A DNA stretch of 64,000 nucleotides from positions 1-64,000 of the forward strand of contig DLKM01000002.1 of assembly GCA_002478945.1 (NCBI GenBank), read 5' to 3'. The stretch comes from Christensenella sp. UBA7588 (GTDB lineage: Bacteria > Bacillota > Clostridia > Christensenellales > CAG-917). The notes under the pieces are model-generated. The model ran no database searches. It saw only the letters and a program-made list of their open reading frames with translations, and was not told where the DNA came from. This document shows positions 1-9,323 of the stretch, one piece after another; the first letter of the stretch is position 1; every line of letters begins with the position of its first letter. The position numbers were made by a program, and so were the translations under genes.

Positions 1-75
1 GTTCCGTGGGTTCCCTCAAGCACAGCGCAGAGGGGGAACGGAATAGGGGAAACACCTGAGGAAGGGGGATAGTTG
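1..75. repeat. Element A, 3' end only (cut by window edge)
   Basis: This stretch repeats almost base for base at 52837-52912, differing at only a few positions. It is the terminal part of the roughly 240 bp intergenic repeat called element A here. It holds a strong stem: TTCCG plus GTTCCCTC pair with GAGGGGGAAC plus CGGAA around an A/C-rich loop. A purine-rich tail with GGGGAAACACCTGAGG follows. The rest of the copy lies outside the window. No known RNA or mobile element family was recognised. Confidence 0.8.
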
Positions 76-189
76 TATTAAAAGTGCTATTAAGGGAAAA
101 ACCGCGGAAAACAGAGGAAGTTTGCTCTTATAAATAAAATTAAGTTTTTATCTGTATATAAATATATACTCCGTATTTGCGTGCGCATA

Positions 190-218
190 TTGCGAAAAAC
201 AAACGGCTATGATACAAT
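190..218 (+). promoter_or_regulatory. Promoter of surface protein / CDF operon
   Basis: A TTGCGA box at 190-195 and a TACAAT box at 213-218 are 17 bp apart, about 35 bp before the ATG at 253. The rest of 76-252 is AT-rich with nothing else recognisable. Confidence 0.55.
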
Positions 219-252
219 ATTATAATCTGATAAAGGCAGAGAGTAGGTCTAA

Positions 253-2199
253 ATGAGAAAAGCAATCAAAATCACGATATTCGTTTTGCTGATATGTTTG
301 TCGGCGGTTTTGACAACTGCTTTTTTCGGCGCGGAGCATTCTCTCGACGGTATCGCGAATGCCGCAAACGACAAAATCGAAGTAACGGTTTATGCTGTAG
401 ACGATTCCTCTTTGATAAAGTGGTCTGCAAAAATCGGAGAGACGGAAGTATGGACGGGAAGCGGCGAATGGTACGTCAACGAATCGCTCGGCGCGGTGCA
501 TTCTTTCAAAACGAGTTTGCTCGAGTATTTGTCCGATAACGGTATGATAGATTGGGCAGCAAAAGCTGCGTTTGAAAACGACGGTTGGAACTCCAACGAC
601 TATTATTCCGTTGATTTCGTATTTCCGACAATATCGGGAATTACCTCAAACGGAAAAACCGATATGGTTTACACTCCGGACAGTAGCGATATTTATATAG
701 ACGCACAGCCTAAAGCTATCATAGGTTTCGGCAAAAGTTGCCTCGATTTCGTCGAAAAAAACGGCACGAAGAACGGCAAGACGTATTCTGCTAATTTTTC
801 TACGAGTATAGCGTTCGGAAACGGCGTTGACGTCGGAGAGTACGAGGTAAGATACGTTGCCTACGAGACGTTTACTTTTGACGGCAAGACGTACGAAGTC
901 GCGAGATATAGCGACGATTGCGTTTATATAACCGTGCGCAAAGCAGATTTGACGATGCCGTCAATAGACCTTGTGCAAGTAGAGTACGGCACGTCGATTT
1001 CCGAAATCTCGACTAAGATAAAAGATTTTGTATCGGACAAATCTTTCGTGAAAAACGGAGACGTGTTTTCGTTGCGTGAGAATCAGCCCGATTCGTCGTT
1101 CGACGGCGTGTCCGACATCGGCTCGGTTATACCGTCCGTAAAAGACGGCGGTTACACGCTTGCCTACGACTTTACTTCGGCAAGCGGCAATTATAATACC
1201 GTTGAAAACATAGAGGTCGGAGTGGTCGTTAAACCGCGCAAAATAATCGTGCGCATTCCCGACGTGTTTTCGCTCGTCGGAGAGGCTCTCAAACCTCTTG
1301 ACCAAATTGCATATACGTTGGACGGCACGTTGGTCGGCGCAGACAGTCAATCGGATTTGGGAGTAAAAATCGTATGCGACGCAGACGGAGACGTGGCGGG
1401 AGTGTATACGATTTACGCCACTTTCGATAACCCCAACTACGAAGCGGACAGCAAAAACGCATTGAGTCCGTTTATCGCAGGCGGACGGTATATGGTGTTT
1501 GCAAGAAAGGTCGACGCGGTTGCGCCCGACGGCACATCGTTCCAAGTGTATTGCGACGAAGGTTTTATACTCTTTAAGGACGTGAAAATAACCGTATTGC
1601 AAGCATTGTCCACCGTTTCCGACAGAAGGATTGTGCGCGCTTACAGAATAGAGCTTACGGACGATGCGGGAGAAGTCGTTATGCCGGACGGTAAGTTCTA
1701 CGTTTCGTGGAGCGGAGATATGGACGGCGCGCAATATGTAAGCATAGGAGAGGGACAACTCTTTGATATAGGCTTGTTTTCCGGCGGCGCGGAACTTGAC
1801 AAAAACAACTGTGAATTGTATTTCTACGTTGACGATTATACGACCAAAGGCAACGAATCGGAATGGCAAACGATATTGCTCGTTTCCGTTGCCGTGCTGT
1901 TCGTATTCGGCCTTGCGGCGTTGTGGCTCGGTTGCCGCCAAGCAATGAGGATAGGAAGCCTTTTGCGCGACGGTAGCGTATACACGAGAGAATCGATACA
2001 AGATTCAAACGACGCAGTTTTGTCACAACAAGATGTTGACAGCGACAAAACGCAACGTAAACCCTGCGATTGCGCAAAAAACGAGAGCGTTTCATCGCAG
2101 GCAAACCGCGACGAAACGGAAGTTTTGCACAAGAAACAGAGACACGGAAAAGCCAACAAACAACGCAACGGCAAAAAGGGCGGAGGACGCAAAGAATGA
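253..2199 (+). CDS. Membrane-anchored extracellular protein with MBG-like repeats
   Basis: The 648-residue product has a signal peptide at residues 1-37 (MRK start, hydrophobic core, AxA-type end near ANAA). A long extracellular region follows, then one membrane helix at about 541-562, and a cytoplasmic tail of about 85 residues rich in Lys, Arg, Asp and Asn. The ectodomain carries stretches such as KPRKIIVRIPDVFSLVG that resemble MBG or bacterial Ig-like beta repeats. No catalytic motif was seen. The stop codon overlaps the start of the CDF gene by 4 bp (ATGA), so the two are translationally coupled. The exact role is unknown; a surface or adhesin-like function is an inference from topology. 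Confidence 0.7.
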   Translation: MRKAIKITIFVLLICLSAVLTTAFFGAEHSLDGIANAANDKIEVTVYAVDDSSLIKWSAKIGETEVWTGSGEWYVNESLGAVHSFKTSLLEYLSDNGMIDWAAKAAFENDGWNSNDYYSVDFVFPTISGITSNGKTDMVYTPDSSDIYIDAQPKAIIGFGKSCLDFVEKNGTKNGKTYSANFSTSIAFGNGVDVGEYEVRYVAYETFTFDGKTYEVARYSDDCVYITVRKADLTMPSIDLVQVEYGTSISEISTKIKDFVSDKSFVKNGDVFSLRENQPDSSFDGVSDIGSVIPSVKDGGYTLAYDFTSASGNYNTVENIEVGVVVKPRKIIVRIPDVFSLVGEALKPLDQIAYTLDGTLVGADSQSDLGVKIVCDADGDVAGVYTIYATFDNPNYEADSKNALSPFIAGGRYMVFARKVDAVAPDGTSFQVYCDEGFILFKDVKITVLQALSTVSDRRIVRAYRIELTDDAGEVVMPDGKFYVSWSGDMDGAQYVSIGEGQLFDIGLFSGGAELDKNNCELYFYVDDYTTKGNESEWQTILLVSVAVLFVFGLAALWLGCRQAMRIGSLLRDGSVYTRESIQDSNDAVLSQQDVDSDKTQRKPCDCAKNESVSSQANRDETEVLHKKQRHGKANKQRNGKKGGGRKE

Positions 2200-3080
2200 A
2201 AGAACGCGTTAAAAAATCCATAATACTCGTAGCCGTTGCCATAGCAATCAATCTTGCGCTTGCGATAATCAAGATGTACGTCGGATTGAGTTCCAACAGC
2301 CTATGCATTATGCTTGACGCAACCAACAGCTTTTTCGACGTGCTGACTGCCGTCGTTACGCTTGCCGTATTTATCGCCTTGCTTTTCCCGAGAAGCGAAA
2401 AAGCCCCGTTCGGATACGGCAGAGGAGAATATCTCGCAGGATTTGTGGTTGCCGTCGCGTCTATGGTTGTGGGCGGATTGTTTTTTATGCGTTCTCTCAA
2501 TCGTATGGCAATGCCCGAACCCGTATGGTTCGGTTGGCAAAACTGCGTGCTTATCAGCGTTGCCGTGCCTATAAAAATCGCGATAGGTCTTGCGTATTTC
2601 TTCACAAACAAAAAGATAAAGTCCAAGGCAATCAAAGCCATAATGATAGACAGTTTTCTCGACGCAGGCGTAACCGCTACGTCGCTGATTTCGTTTGCGG
2701 TGTCGAGCAGAGTCGATTACGCGGTAGACGCCGTGTTCGGCATTGTGATGAGCATAGTCATTATTGTCGTTGCAATCAAAATGATTGTCGAAAACGTGCG
2801 TGCAATCGTGTGCGGAGACGACGCGTCGGAAGAAAAAGCGGTTATCGAGAAAGCGTGCCAAAACAAAGGCGTAAAGATTGACAAAATCGTTCTTCACGAT
2901 TACGGTTACGGAGTAAAAGTCGGCAACGTATATGTGAATACATTCGAAAAACTTGACGACTTAAAAGCAGAAGTGCTTCAAAATACGGGTGCGGAAGTGG
3001 AGTTTATCCGAATTTGCGACGAGGCTTCGCTTCGAGACGAGAACGCCGAGGATAAAGAAGATATGAAAGACGAGACCTGA
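2196..3080 (+). CDS. Cation diffusion facilitator (CDF) family transporter
   Basis: The 294-residue protein has about six hydrophobic helices and a C-terminal cytoplasmic domain of about 85 residues, the normal CDF layout for proton-coupled efflux of divalent metals. The ATG at 2196 was chosen because it overlaps the previous stop and is preceded by GGAGG at 2182-2186. The longer open frame only extends back into the upstream gene. In helix 2 the usual DxxxD is NSFFD, and in helix 5 the usual HxxxD is DSFLD. The metal site would therefore be Asn/Asp plus Asp/Asp, unlike the zinc-type Asp/Asp/His/Asp site. Metal choice cannot be read from this; manganese or iron is possible. Translational coupling to a surface protein is unusual. 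Confidence 0.8.
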   Translation: MKERVKKSIILVAVAIAINLALAIIKMYVGLSSNSLCIMLDATNSFFDVLTAVVTLAVFIALLFPRSEKAPFGYGRGEYLAGFVVAVASMVVGGLFFMRSLNRMAMPEPVWFGWQNCVLISVAVPIKIAIGLAYFFTNKKIKSKAIKAIMIDSFLDAGVTATSLISFAVSSRVDYAVDAVFGIVMSIVIIVVAIKMIVENVRAIVCGDDASEEKAVIEKACQNKGVKIDKIVLHDYGYGVKVGNVYVNTFEKLDDLKAEVLQNTGAEVEFIRICDEASLRDENAEDKEDMKDET

Positions 3081-3134
3081 TTTCGTCTCGATATATAACG
3101 AAACAAAAACATAAACATCGACAGGAGGAAAATC

Positions 3135-4661
3135 ATGAGCGATGACATCAAAGACGTAAACGAAAGTTTGCCGCAAGAGGACGTTGTGGAAAACGCGCCG
3201 CAAGCGGAACCGTCCGAGCAAGTGACGGGCGAGGCGCAAACGAGCGCGTCGGAGGCCGAAAACAAAGAGGGAATACTTTGCGATTTTGCGGATAAGCAAA
3301 CTCAAAAAAGAGCAAAGAAAGAAAAGAAGAAACTTTCCCCCGAGCAAAGGAAAAAACAAACCGTCAAAGCTCTTATAATAACGGGTGCGGTAATACTTGC
3401 CATTGCGATATTCTTCAGCGGATGCGCAATAGCCTCGGCGGTCAGCGCAAACGCCCTTATTTCTCAGGCGGAAAACAATTTCGCGAAAGTCGAATACGGC
3501 ACGGACGAGGCAGGCAACAGCCTCCAAATCAAACCGACTTATGACGAAGAACTCGGTTTCTGGACCTTCAAAAAGGCGGCGGACAGAGATTTCAAAGTGC
3601 TTCAATTTACCGACGTGCATATCGGCGGCGGCGGTTTTTCGGGACAGAAAGACGCGTGGGCAATGAGTGCGGTCGCAACTATGATAAGAGCGGAAAAACC
3701 CGACCTCGTCGTGGTAACGGGCGATATTGCTTATCCCGTACCGTTCCAAGCAGGTACATTCAACAACCTCAATGCAACCAAGATTTTCTCTCGTATGATG
3801 GAATCGCTCGGCGTGTACTGGACGTTTGCTTTCGGCAACCACGATACCGAACTTTACAGCTTGTACACTCGTAAAGACATCTGCAAGTACTACGAGGACG
3901 CAAACTTCGAGTATTGTTTGTTCCGCGCAGGATTCTGCGACGACGAGGACGTTATAAGCAAAACGTCGAAAGGCTTCGGCAACGATATGATAGTCGTCAA
4001 GAACCCCGACGGCTCTGTCAATCCCATAAATCAAGCCATCGTAACTTTCGACAGCCACAGCTACACCGACGGAGACTATTTCGGAATCGCGTGGAAATAC
4101 GACAATATCCATCAATGCCAAATTGACTGGTACGAAGAAAAAATGGATATGCTCAAAGACAAAAACGGCGGCGTCGAAGTCAACAACATCGCATTCTTCC
4201 ATATTCCTCTCGTAGAGTATCGCGAAGCGTGGGCAAACGTAATCGATTCAGGCATAACACCCGTTGCAGGCGAATCGATTAAGGGCAACGGCTCCACGAC
4301 GACTTTCATTTACGGCAATATGGGAGAGAAGGACAAGCAGAAAAACGGCGTTCGTACTTATGGCGTATTCTGCGGAAGCAGCACGGACAATTTGTTTGAA
4401 TCCGGCTTGACGCACGGTATGCAAGGCATCTTCTGCGGACACGACCACTACAACAATTTCTCCGTTCTGTACCAACGTGACGGAGACCCGAGAGGCATTC
4501 GTCTCACATACGGAATGTCCATTGACTATCTTGCTTACGCAGGAATTTACAAAGAGCATTCTCAACGCGGTACAACTGTAATTACTATCAACGATAACGG
4601 CATCTTCGATAGCCAACCGAAGAATTATTACTCCTACGGCGTTGAACACGAACGCGATTAA
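3135..4661 (+). CDS. Membrane-anchored calcineurin-like metallophosphoesterase
   Basis: The 508-residue protein starts after AGGAGG at 3123-3128. Residues 1-70 are acidic and then Lys-rich and look disordered. A membrane helix spans about 76-100, and the phosphoesterase domain fills the rest. All five metallophosphoesterase blocks are visible: TDVH near 160, GDIAY near 195, GNHD near 235, a metal-site His in FHIP near 355, and GHDH near 435. These bind two metal ions for hydrolysis of phosphoester bonds. Positive-inside charge puts the catalytic domain outside the cell. The substrate is unknown. It has its own terminator. Confidence 0.85.
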   Translation: MSDDIKDVNESLPQEDVVENAPQAEPSEQVTGEAQTSASEAENKEGILCDFADKQTQKRAKKEKKKLSPEQRKKQTVKALIITGAVILAIAIFFSGCAIASAVSANALISQAENNFAKVEYGTDEAGNSLQIKPTYDEELGFWTFKKAADRDFKVLQFTDVHIGGGGFSGQKDAWAMSAVATMIRAEKPDLVVVTGDIAYPVPFQAGTFNNLNATKIFSRMMESLGVYWTFAFGNHDTELYSLYTRKDICKYYEDANFEYCLFRAGFCDDEDVISKTSKGFGNDMIVVKNPDGSVNPINQAIVTFDSHSYTDGDYFGIAWKYDNIHQCQIDWYEEKMDMLKDKNGGVEVNNIAFFHIPLVEYREAWANVIDSGITPVAGESIKGNGSTTTFIYGNMGEKDKQKNGVRTYGVFCGSSTDNLFESGLTHGMQGIFCGHDHYNNFSVLYQRDGDPRGIRLTYGMSIDYLAYAGIYKEHSQRGTTVITINDNGIFDSQPKNYYSYGVEHERD

Positions 4662-4675
4662 AAAACGCTAAACAT

Positions 4676-4706
4676 TAAAAGCCACCCCAAACGGGGTGGC
4701 TTTTAA
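4676..4706 (+). terminator. Rho-independent terminator
   Basis: The inverted repeat GCCACCCC / GGGGTGGC has a 4-base loop and A and T runs on both sides, so it could work in both directions. It lies 15 bp after the phosphoesterase stop. Confidence 0.9.
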
Positions 4707-4741
4707 TAAAGTTCGTCCTCATTTTTAATTAAAACTGACTC

Positions 4742-4770
4742 TTTTCTTTTTCAGAATACTGTGTTACAAT
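4742..4770 (+). promoter_or_regulatory. Promoter of HAD gene, possibly leaderless
   Basis: TACAAT at 4765-4770 ends only 9 bp before the ATG at 4780, and no ribosome binding site lies between. The -35 region (TTTTCT, 17 bp upstream) is weak. A start point at the normal distance would fall on or within a few bases of the ATG. Confidence 0.5.
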
Positions 4771-4779
4771 CAAAATACT

Positions 4780-5436
4780 ATGGAACAGACGAAAAAAGAA
4801 ATAGTTGACATCTACGATTTTGACAAGACGGCAATTCCGTATGACAGTGCGTTGCATTATTGGTTTTGGAGTATGGCGCATTGCCCGTGGACGTTGATTT
4901 TGTTGCCGTTTCAGTTGTTTTGGGGGTTTTTGATGGTAACGAAGATTCTGCCCGTTCCCATATTCAAAAAAATCGCTTTCAATTTCGTATCGTTGATAAA
5001 CACAGAAAAGACGGTCAAAAAGTACTGGGATAAGCATCAAAAGGATATATACGACTTTTTCAAGCCCGAAAACAGAGACCCGTCTCGAAAAACGGTGCTT
5101 ATTAGCGCAAGCCCCGATTTTCTCATCGAAGAAATTGCGCGCAGAATGAAAATCGATTATTGCATTGCAAGTCCGCACAGCAAGAAGAATGGACATTTGC
5201 AAGGACAAGTGTGTCGAAAAGCGGAAAAAGTGCGTCGTCTCAACGAGATTTTGCCAAACGTGGAAATAGAAAACGTATACAGCGACAGTCTTGACCACGA
5301 CCGTTACATATTTGCCCTCGGCAAGCATTGCTATCTTGCAAACAAAGGAGAACTCAAAGAAATCGACTTTGAAAAAGAGATAAAGGCGTACGACGAGGCA
5401 AAATCCAAAAAGAACTCAAAGAAAAAAGCAAAATAG
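4780..5436 (+). CDS. HAD superfamily hydrolase, class IB (phosphoserine phosphatase-like)
   Basis: The 218-residue protein has HAD motif I as D13-F-D15-K-T, where D13 would be the phosphoaspartate nucleophile. Motif II is ISASPDF and the C-terminal acidic motif is SDSLDHD. The hydrophobic stretch after motif I (about residues 28-60) fits the helical cap of class IB enzymes and may also touch the membrane. The Lys-rich tail is unstructured. The substrate is not evident. The gene stands alone between two terminators and has no Shine-Dalgarno sequence. Confidence 0.75.
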   Translation: MEQTKKEIVDIYDFDKTAIPYDSALHYWFWSMAHCPWTLILLPFQLFWGFLMVTKILPVPIFKKIAFNFVSLINTEKTVKKYWDKHQKDIYDFFKPENRDPSRKTVLISASPDFLIEEIARRMKIDYCIASPHSKKNGHLQGQVCRKAEKVRRLNEILPNVEIENVYSDSLDHDRYIFALGKHCYLANKGELKEIDFEKEIKAYDEAKSKKNSKKKAK

Positions 5437-5512
5437 ACGTATGATTTTTTAGTCGAGCGCAAAGCGTCAAAATCGCGACGATTGACAATAGAGAAACTTA
5501 TTAAAACGCAAT

Positions 5513-5545
5513 AAAAAAACGTGCCTGTTTAGGCACGTTTTTTTG
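5513..5545. terminator. Bidirectional terminator
   Basis: ACGTGCC / GGCACGT with a short TGTTTA loop is flanked by seven A and seven T residues. It sits between two convergent genes and would serve both. Confidence 0.9.
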
Positions 5546-5557
5546 TTTTTGTCGCGA

Positions 5558-5881
5558 TTACTTTGTTTGGTCGTCGATGTTAGAATTGTCGGTCTTGTTT
5601 TCACAGCAAGAGCAATGGCATTCTTCCTCGTCTTTGAGGTCGTCAAGCCAATAGATTTTGTCTTTGAGAGCAAGGCTCAAAATGTCGATGACAAACAAAA
5701 TCCAACCGCCGAAAATCATCAGCACGATTGAGAGTACAATTCCCAAAACGTTGTCGTTTTTCACGCTTTTTGCGAGACGATAAAGGTTTGCCGGAACGTC
5801 CCAAAGCAAGCAAAGCAAGATTTTGACGATTTTGTCGAGGCCTTCGTACCAAGCAATGTATTTGTTTGCAAAGTCTTTCAT
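5558..5881 (-). CDS. Small membrane protein with Cys-rich tail
   Basis: The start at 5881 is supported by GGAGG 9-13 bp upstream. A longer frame reaching 5944 has no such site. The product has 107 residues, with a hydrophobic segment near residues 18-30 and a strong pair of helices at about 45-70 (GIVLSIVLMIFGGWILFVID). The C-terminus is acidic and contains ECHCSCC, a cluster that could bind metal or form disulphides. The function is unknown, and no family was recognised. Its divergent neighbour is formate-THF ligase. Confidence 0.65.
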   Translation of the reverse strand: MKDFANKYIAWYEGLDKIVKILLCLLWDVPANLYRLAKSVKNDNVLGIVLSIVLMIFGGWILFVIDILSLALKDKIYWLDDLKDEEECHCSCCENKTDNSNIDDQTK

Positions 5882-5951
5882 AGATTTGTTCCTCCGATTT
5901 ATTTTTACGGATAATGTTTTAACACTCGCGGTGCGATATGTCAAGTTATTG

Positions 5952-5980
5952 TTGAATCATTGTCGTATCCGTGATATAAT
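5952..5980 (+). promoter_or_regulatory. Promoter of fhs
   Basis: TTGAAT at 5952-5957 and a perfect TATAAT at 5975-5980 are 17 bp apart, 52 bp before the fhs ATG. Confidence 0.75.
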
Positions 5981-6031
5981 TCTATAGTATTATTTCACAC
6001 GATATGCGCGCGACGGCGCAAAGAGGCGGCT

Positions 6032-7714
6032 ATGAATTACAAAAGCGATATTCAAATAGCGCAAGAGGCAGAGATGCTTCCGATTATGCAAGTGGCAAAA
6101 AGTGCAGGCATAGACGAGAAATACGTCGAACAGTACGGCAATTACAAGGCAAAAATCGATTATGCGTCTCTCGTCAAAGACGGCGGCGGCAGAAACGGCA
6201 AACTCGTGCTTGTGACGGCAATCACGCCTACTCCTGCGGGAGAGGGCAAAACAACCACTACGATAGGTCTTGCCGACGGTCTTAAACGCATAGGCAAGCG
6301 TGTTGTCGTGGCTCTCAGAGAGCCGTCTCTCGGCCCCGTGTTCGGCATAAAAGGCGGCGCGGCAGGCGGAGGATATGCGCAAGTCGTGCCTATGGAAGAT
6401 ATAAATCTCCATTTTACGGGAGACTTCCACGCAATCGGAGCGGCAAACAATTTGCTTGCGGCAATGCTCGACAATCATATTCAGCAAGGCAACGCTTTGG
6501 GCATCGATCCTCGCAAAATAACGTGGAAAAGATGCGTCGATATGAACGACAGGCAACTGCGTTTCATCGTTGACGGTTTGGGCGGAAAGGCAAACGGAAC
6601 GCCTCGAGAGGACGGCTTTGACATAACCGTCGCAAGCGAGGTTATGGCGGTGCTTTGTCTTGCCTCGTCGCTTGCCGACCTCAAGGACAGACTCGGCAAA
6701 ATCATAGTTGCTTACACATACGACGACAAACCCGTGACGTGCGCCGACCTCAAGGCGCAAGGGGCAATGGCCGCACTCTTAAAAGACGCAATCAAACCCA
6801 ACCTCGTGCAAACGCTCGAAGGCACGCCTGCGCTCGTTCACGGCGGACCTTTTGCAAACATTGCGCACGGGTGCAACAGCGTTATAGCAACCAAAACGGC
6901 ACTTTATCTCGGAGATTATGCCGTTACAGAGGCAGGTTTCGGCGCAGACCTCGGCGCAGAGAAGTTTTTGGACATCAAGTGCAGAATGGCAAATCTCGTG
7001 CCGTCTGCGGTTGTCGTAGTGGCAACGGTACGCGCTCTCAAAATGCACGGCGGCGTTGCGAAAAGCGACCTTGTAAGCGAGAATGTCGAGGCTTTGGGCA
7101 AGGGGGTTCCCAACCTGTTGCGCCACGTTTCTAACGTTAAAAACGTATACAATCTTCCGTGCGTCGTTGCTGTCAATCGTTTCCCGACCGATACGGACGC
7201 GGAGATTGATTTTATCGTCGGCGAGTGCAAACGCCTCGGCGTAAACGTAGTTTTGTCCACGGTGTGGGCAGACGGCGGCAAGGGCGGAGAGGCTCTTGCA
7301 AAAGAGGTCGTGAGATTGTGCGAGGACGAGGATAATTCACGTTTTTCCTATGCTTACGATTTGAACGACGGTATAGAGGAAAAAATAAAAAAGGTCGTTC
7401 GCAGAGTGTACGGCGGAGACGACGTCAACATTTTGCCTGCCGCGCAAAAGCAGATAAAAGCACTTGAGGCTTTGGGCTTTTCCGAACTTCCCGTGTGCAT
7501 AGCAAAGACGCAATACAGTTTTTCGGACGATATGACCAAACTCGGCGCGCCTACGGGATTTACCGTAACCGTGAAAAACGTAAAAGTGAGCGCGGGCGCG
7601 GGATTTATCGTCGTGCTTACGGGAGATATAATGACGATGCCGGGACTTCCCAAAGTGCCGTCGGCGGAAAAAATCGACGTTGACGAAAACGGCAGAATCA
7701 CGGGACTTTTCTGA
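6032..7714 (+). CDS. fhs: Formate--tetrahydrofolate ligase
   Basis: This enzyme makes 10-formyl-THF from formate, THF and ATP in the cytosol, feeding purine synthesis and one-carbon metabolism. The 560 residues match the family length. Clear signatures are the P-loop TPAGEGKTT at about 67-75, EPSLGPVFGIKGGAAGGG near 93, a FTGDFHAI block, and PFANIAHGCNS in the middle. The ATG follows GAGGCGG. It is followed almost at once by malQ, so the two are probably co-transcribed. No folD or acetogenesis genes are next to it, so its main use here may be purine synthesis. Confidence 0.97.
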   Translation: MNYKSDIQIAQEAEMLPIMQVAKSAGIDEKYVEQYGNYKAKIDYASLVKDGGGRNGKLVLVTAITPTPAGEGKTTTTIGLADGLKRIGKRVVVALREPSLGPVFGIKGGAAGGGYAQVVPMEDINLHFTGDFHAIGAANNLLAAMLDNHIQQGNALGIDPRKITWKRCVDMNDRQLRFIVDGLGGKANGTPREDGFDITVASEVMAVLCLASSLADLKDRLGKIIVAYTYDDKPVTCADLKAQGAMAALLKDAIKPNLVQTLEGTPALVHGGPFANIAHGCNSVIATKTALYLGDYAVTEAGFGADLGAEKFLDIKCRMANLVPSAVVVVATVRALKMHGGVAKSDLVSENVEALGKGVPNLLRHVSNVKNVYNLPCVVAVNRFPTDTDAEIDFIVGECKRLGVNVVLSTVWADGGKGGEALAKEVVRLCEDEDNSRFSYAYDLNDGIEEKIKKVVRRVYGGDDVNILPAAQKQIKALEALGFSELPVCIAKTQYSFSDDMTKLGAPTGFTVTVKNVKVSAGAGFIVVLTGDIMTMPGLPKVPSAEKIDVDENGRITGLF

Positions 7715-7715
7715 T

Positions 7716-9197
7716 ATGAGAGAAAAACTTGACAATTTCGGTTTTGTGCGAAAGAGCGGAATACTTATGCCCGTATCGGCTTTGCCGAATAAATACGGCA
7801 TAGGTTCTTTCGGCATACACGCATATAAATTTATTGATTTTTTGAAAGAATGCGGGCAACGTTGTTGGCAAGTGTTGCCGCTCAATCCCACCGCATACGG
7901 AGATTCTCCCTATCAATCCCCTTGCTCGTTTGCGGGCAATCCGTATTTTATAGACGTCGACTTGCTCGTTCGCGACGGACTGCTCACGGTAGACGAGGCA
8001 AAATCTGCGGCAAACGATTCTCGTTTTATAGACTACGGTTTGCTTTTCGATACGAGAATAGGTCTGCTCAAAAAAGCGCATTCTCGCTTCAAAGTCAATT
8101 CTTCGTATCTGAGATTCAAACAAAACAACGACTGGCTCGAAGATTACGCGCTTTTTATGGCGTTGAAAGAGGAAAACGGATATAAACCGTGGACGGACTG
8201 GGGAGATTGCAAGGTTTACGACGTTGCAAAAAGCCGTTCTGCCGAATACGCAAAAGAATGCGAGTTTTGGATTTTTACGCAGTACGAGTTTTTCAAACAA
8301 TATAAAGCACTCAAAAAATACGCAAAATCAAACGGAATCGCGATAATAGGAGATATGCCTATTTACGTTGCGTACGACAGCGTGGAGGTGTGGAGCAATC
8401 CAAAGGCGTTTTTGCTTGACGAAAATCTTTCTCCAACCGTGGTTGCAGGGTGTCCTCCCGACGCGTTCTCGGACGACGGACAGTTGTGGGGCAATCCGAT
8501 TTACGATTGGGCAAAAATGAAAGCCGACGGCTTCGAATGGTGGTGCAAGAGGGCAAAATGCGTGTTCGGACTTTACGACATAGTGCGCATCGACCACTTC
8601 AGAGGGTTTGCAGGCTACTATGCGATACCTGCAGGCGACGATACCGCCAAAAACGGCAAATGGCAAGAGGGTGTAGGTTACGCGCTGTTCGAGGCAATCG
8701 AAAAAGCCGTTCCGAAAGCAAAGATTATTGCCGAGGACCTCGGTCACATCACGGACGACGTGAGAGATTTGCTCGCAAAAACGGGATACCCCGGTATGAA
8801 AGTTTTGCAGTTTGCGTTTACGGACGACAGCAACGAGTATCTGCCAAAAAATTATACGAGCGAAAACTGCGTCGTATACACGGGTACGCACGACAGTATG
8901 CCCACCGCGCCTTGGTGCAAACAACTTGACGAAAGCACTCAAAAAGTGTTTGACAGAGAATGTCCTTTGCGTTTCGGACAAACGCCTACGCAAGCAATGA
9001 TTGCTCTTGCTCTCGGCTCAAAAGCAAACCTTGCAGTCATTCCGCTTCAGGACTATATGGAACTCGGAGAGGACTCTCGCATAAACACGCCGTCAACCGC
9101 GCAAGGCAACTGGACGTGGAGAGTGTCCGCGCGATACGCCACCTCCGTTCTTAAAAACAAAATTCTCTCGGCAACCGCAAAAGCGAACAGACTTTAG
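7716..9197 (+). CDS. malQ: 4-alpha-glucanotransferase (amylomaltase)
   Basis: MalQ transfers alpha-1,4-glucan segments between maltodextrins, releasing glucose and lengthening acceptors for phosphorylase. The 493-residue GH77 protein starts at the ATG one base after the fhs stop; a TTG further upstream lies inside fhs. Family blocks seen are SGILMPVSALPNKYGIGSFG at the N-terminus, WQVLPLNPT, SPYQSPCSFAGNP, GDMPIYVA, VRIDHFRGF (nucleophile Asp), IIAEDLG (acid/base Glu) and the final GNWTWRV. The usual THDNDTT is THDSMPT, a small variation next to the transition-state Asp. It works with the glycogen genes near 48-57 kb although unlinked. Confidence 0.95.
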   Translation: MREKLDNFGFVRKSGILMPVSALPNKYGIGSFGIHAYKFIDFLKECGQRCWQVLPLNPTAYGDSPYQSPCSFAGNPYFIDVDLLVRDGLLTVDEAKSAANDSRFIDYGLLFDTRIGLLKKAHSRFKVNSSYLRFKQNNDWLEDYALFMALKEENGYKPWTDWGDCKVYDVAKSRSAEYAKECEFWIFTQYEFFKQYKALKKYAKSNGIAIIGDMPIYVAYDSVEVWSNPKAFLLDENLSPTVVAGCPPDAFSDDGQLWGNPIYDWAKMKADGFEWWCKRAKCVFGLYDIVRIDHFRGFAGYYAIPAGDDTAKNGKWQEGVGYALFEAIEKAVPKAKIIAEDLGHITDDVRDLLAKTGYPGMKVLQFAFTDDSNEYLPKNYTSENCVVYTGTHDSMPTAPWCKQLDESTQKVFDRECPLRFGQTPTQAMIALALGSKANLAVIPLQDYMELGEDSRINTPSTAQGNWTWRVSARYATSVLKNKILSATAKANRL

Positions 9198-9262
9198 AAC
9201 ATAGAAAAACGCAGTTGTCCGCAAGCTCGTTTTGCGATTAAAAGAGATAAAAAACTGCGATA

Positions 9263-9290
9263 AAAACGCTCGAAAAACGGGCGTTTTTTC
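9263..9290 (+). terminator. Terminator after malQ
   Basis: AACGCTCG / CGGGCGTT pair with one G-U around an A5 loop and end in a run of T. Confidence 0.8.
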
Positions 9291-9323
9291 ATATATTTTA
9301 TAAGCGCAAAATACATTGATATT

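Noticed and set aside
5990..6031. Riboswitch before fhs
   Set aside because: The leader is only about 45 nt and shows no known aptamer.
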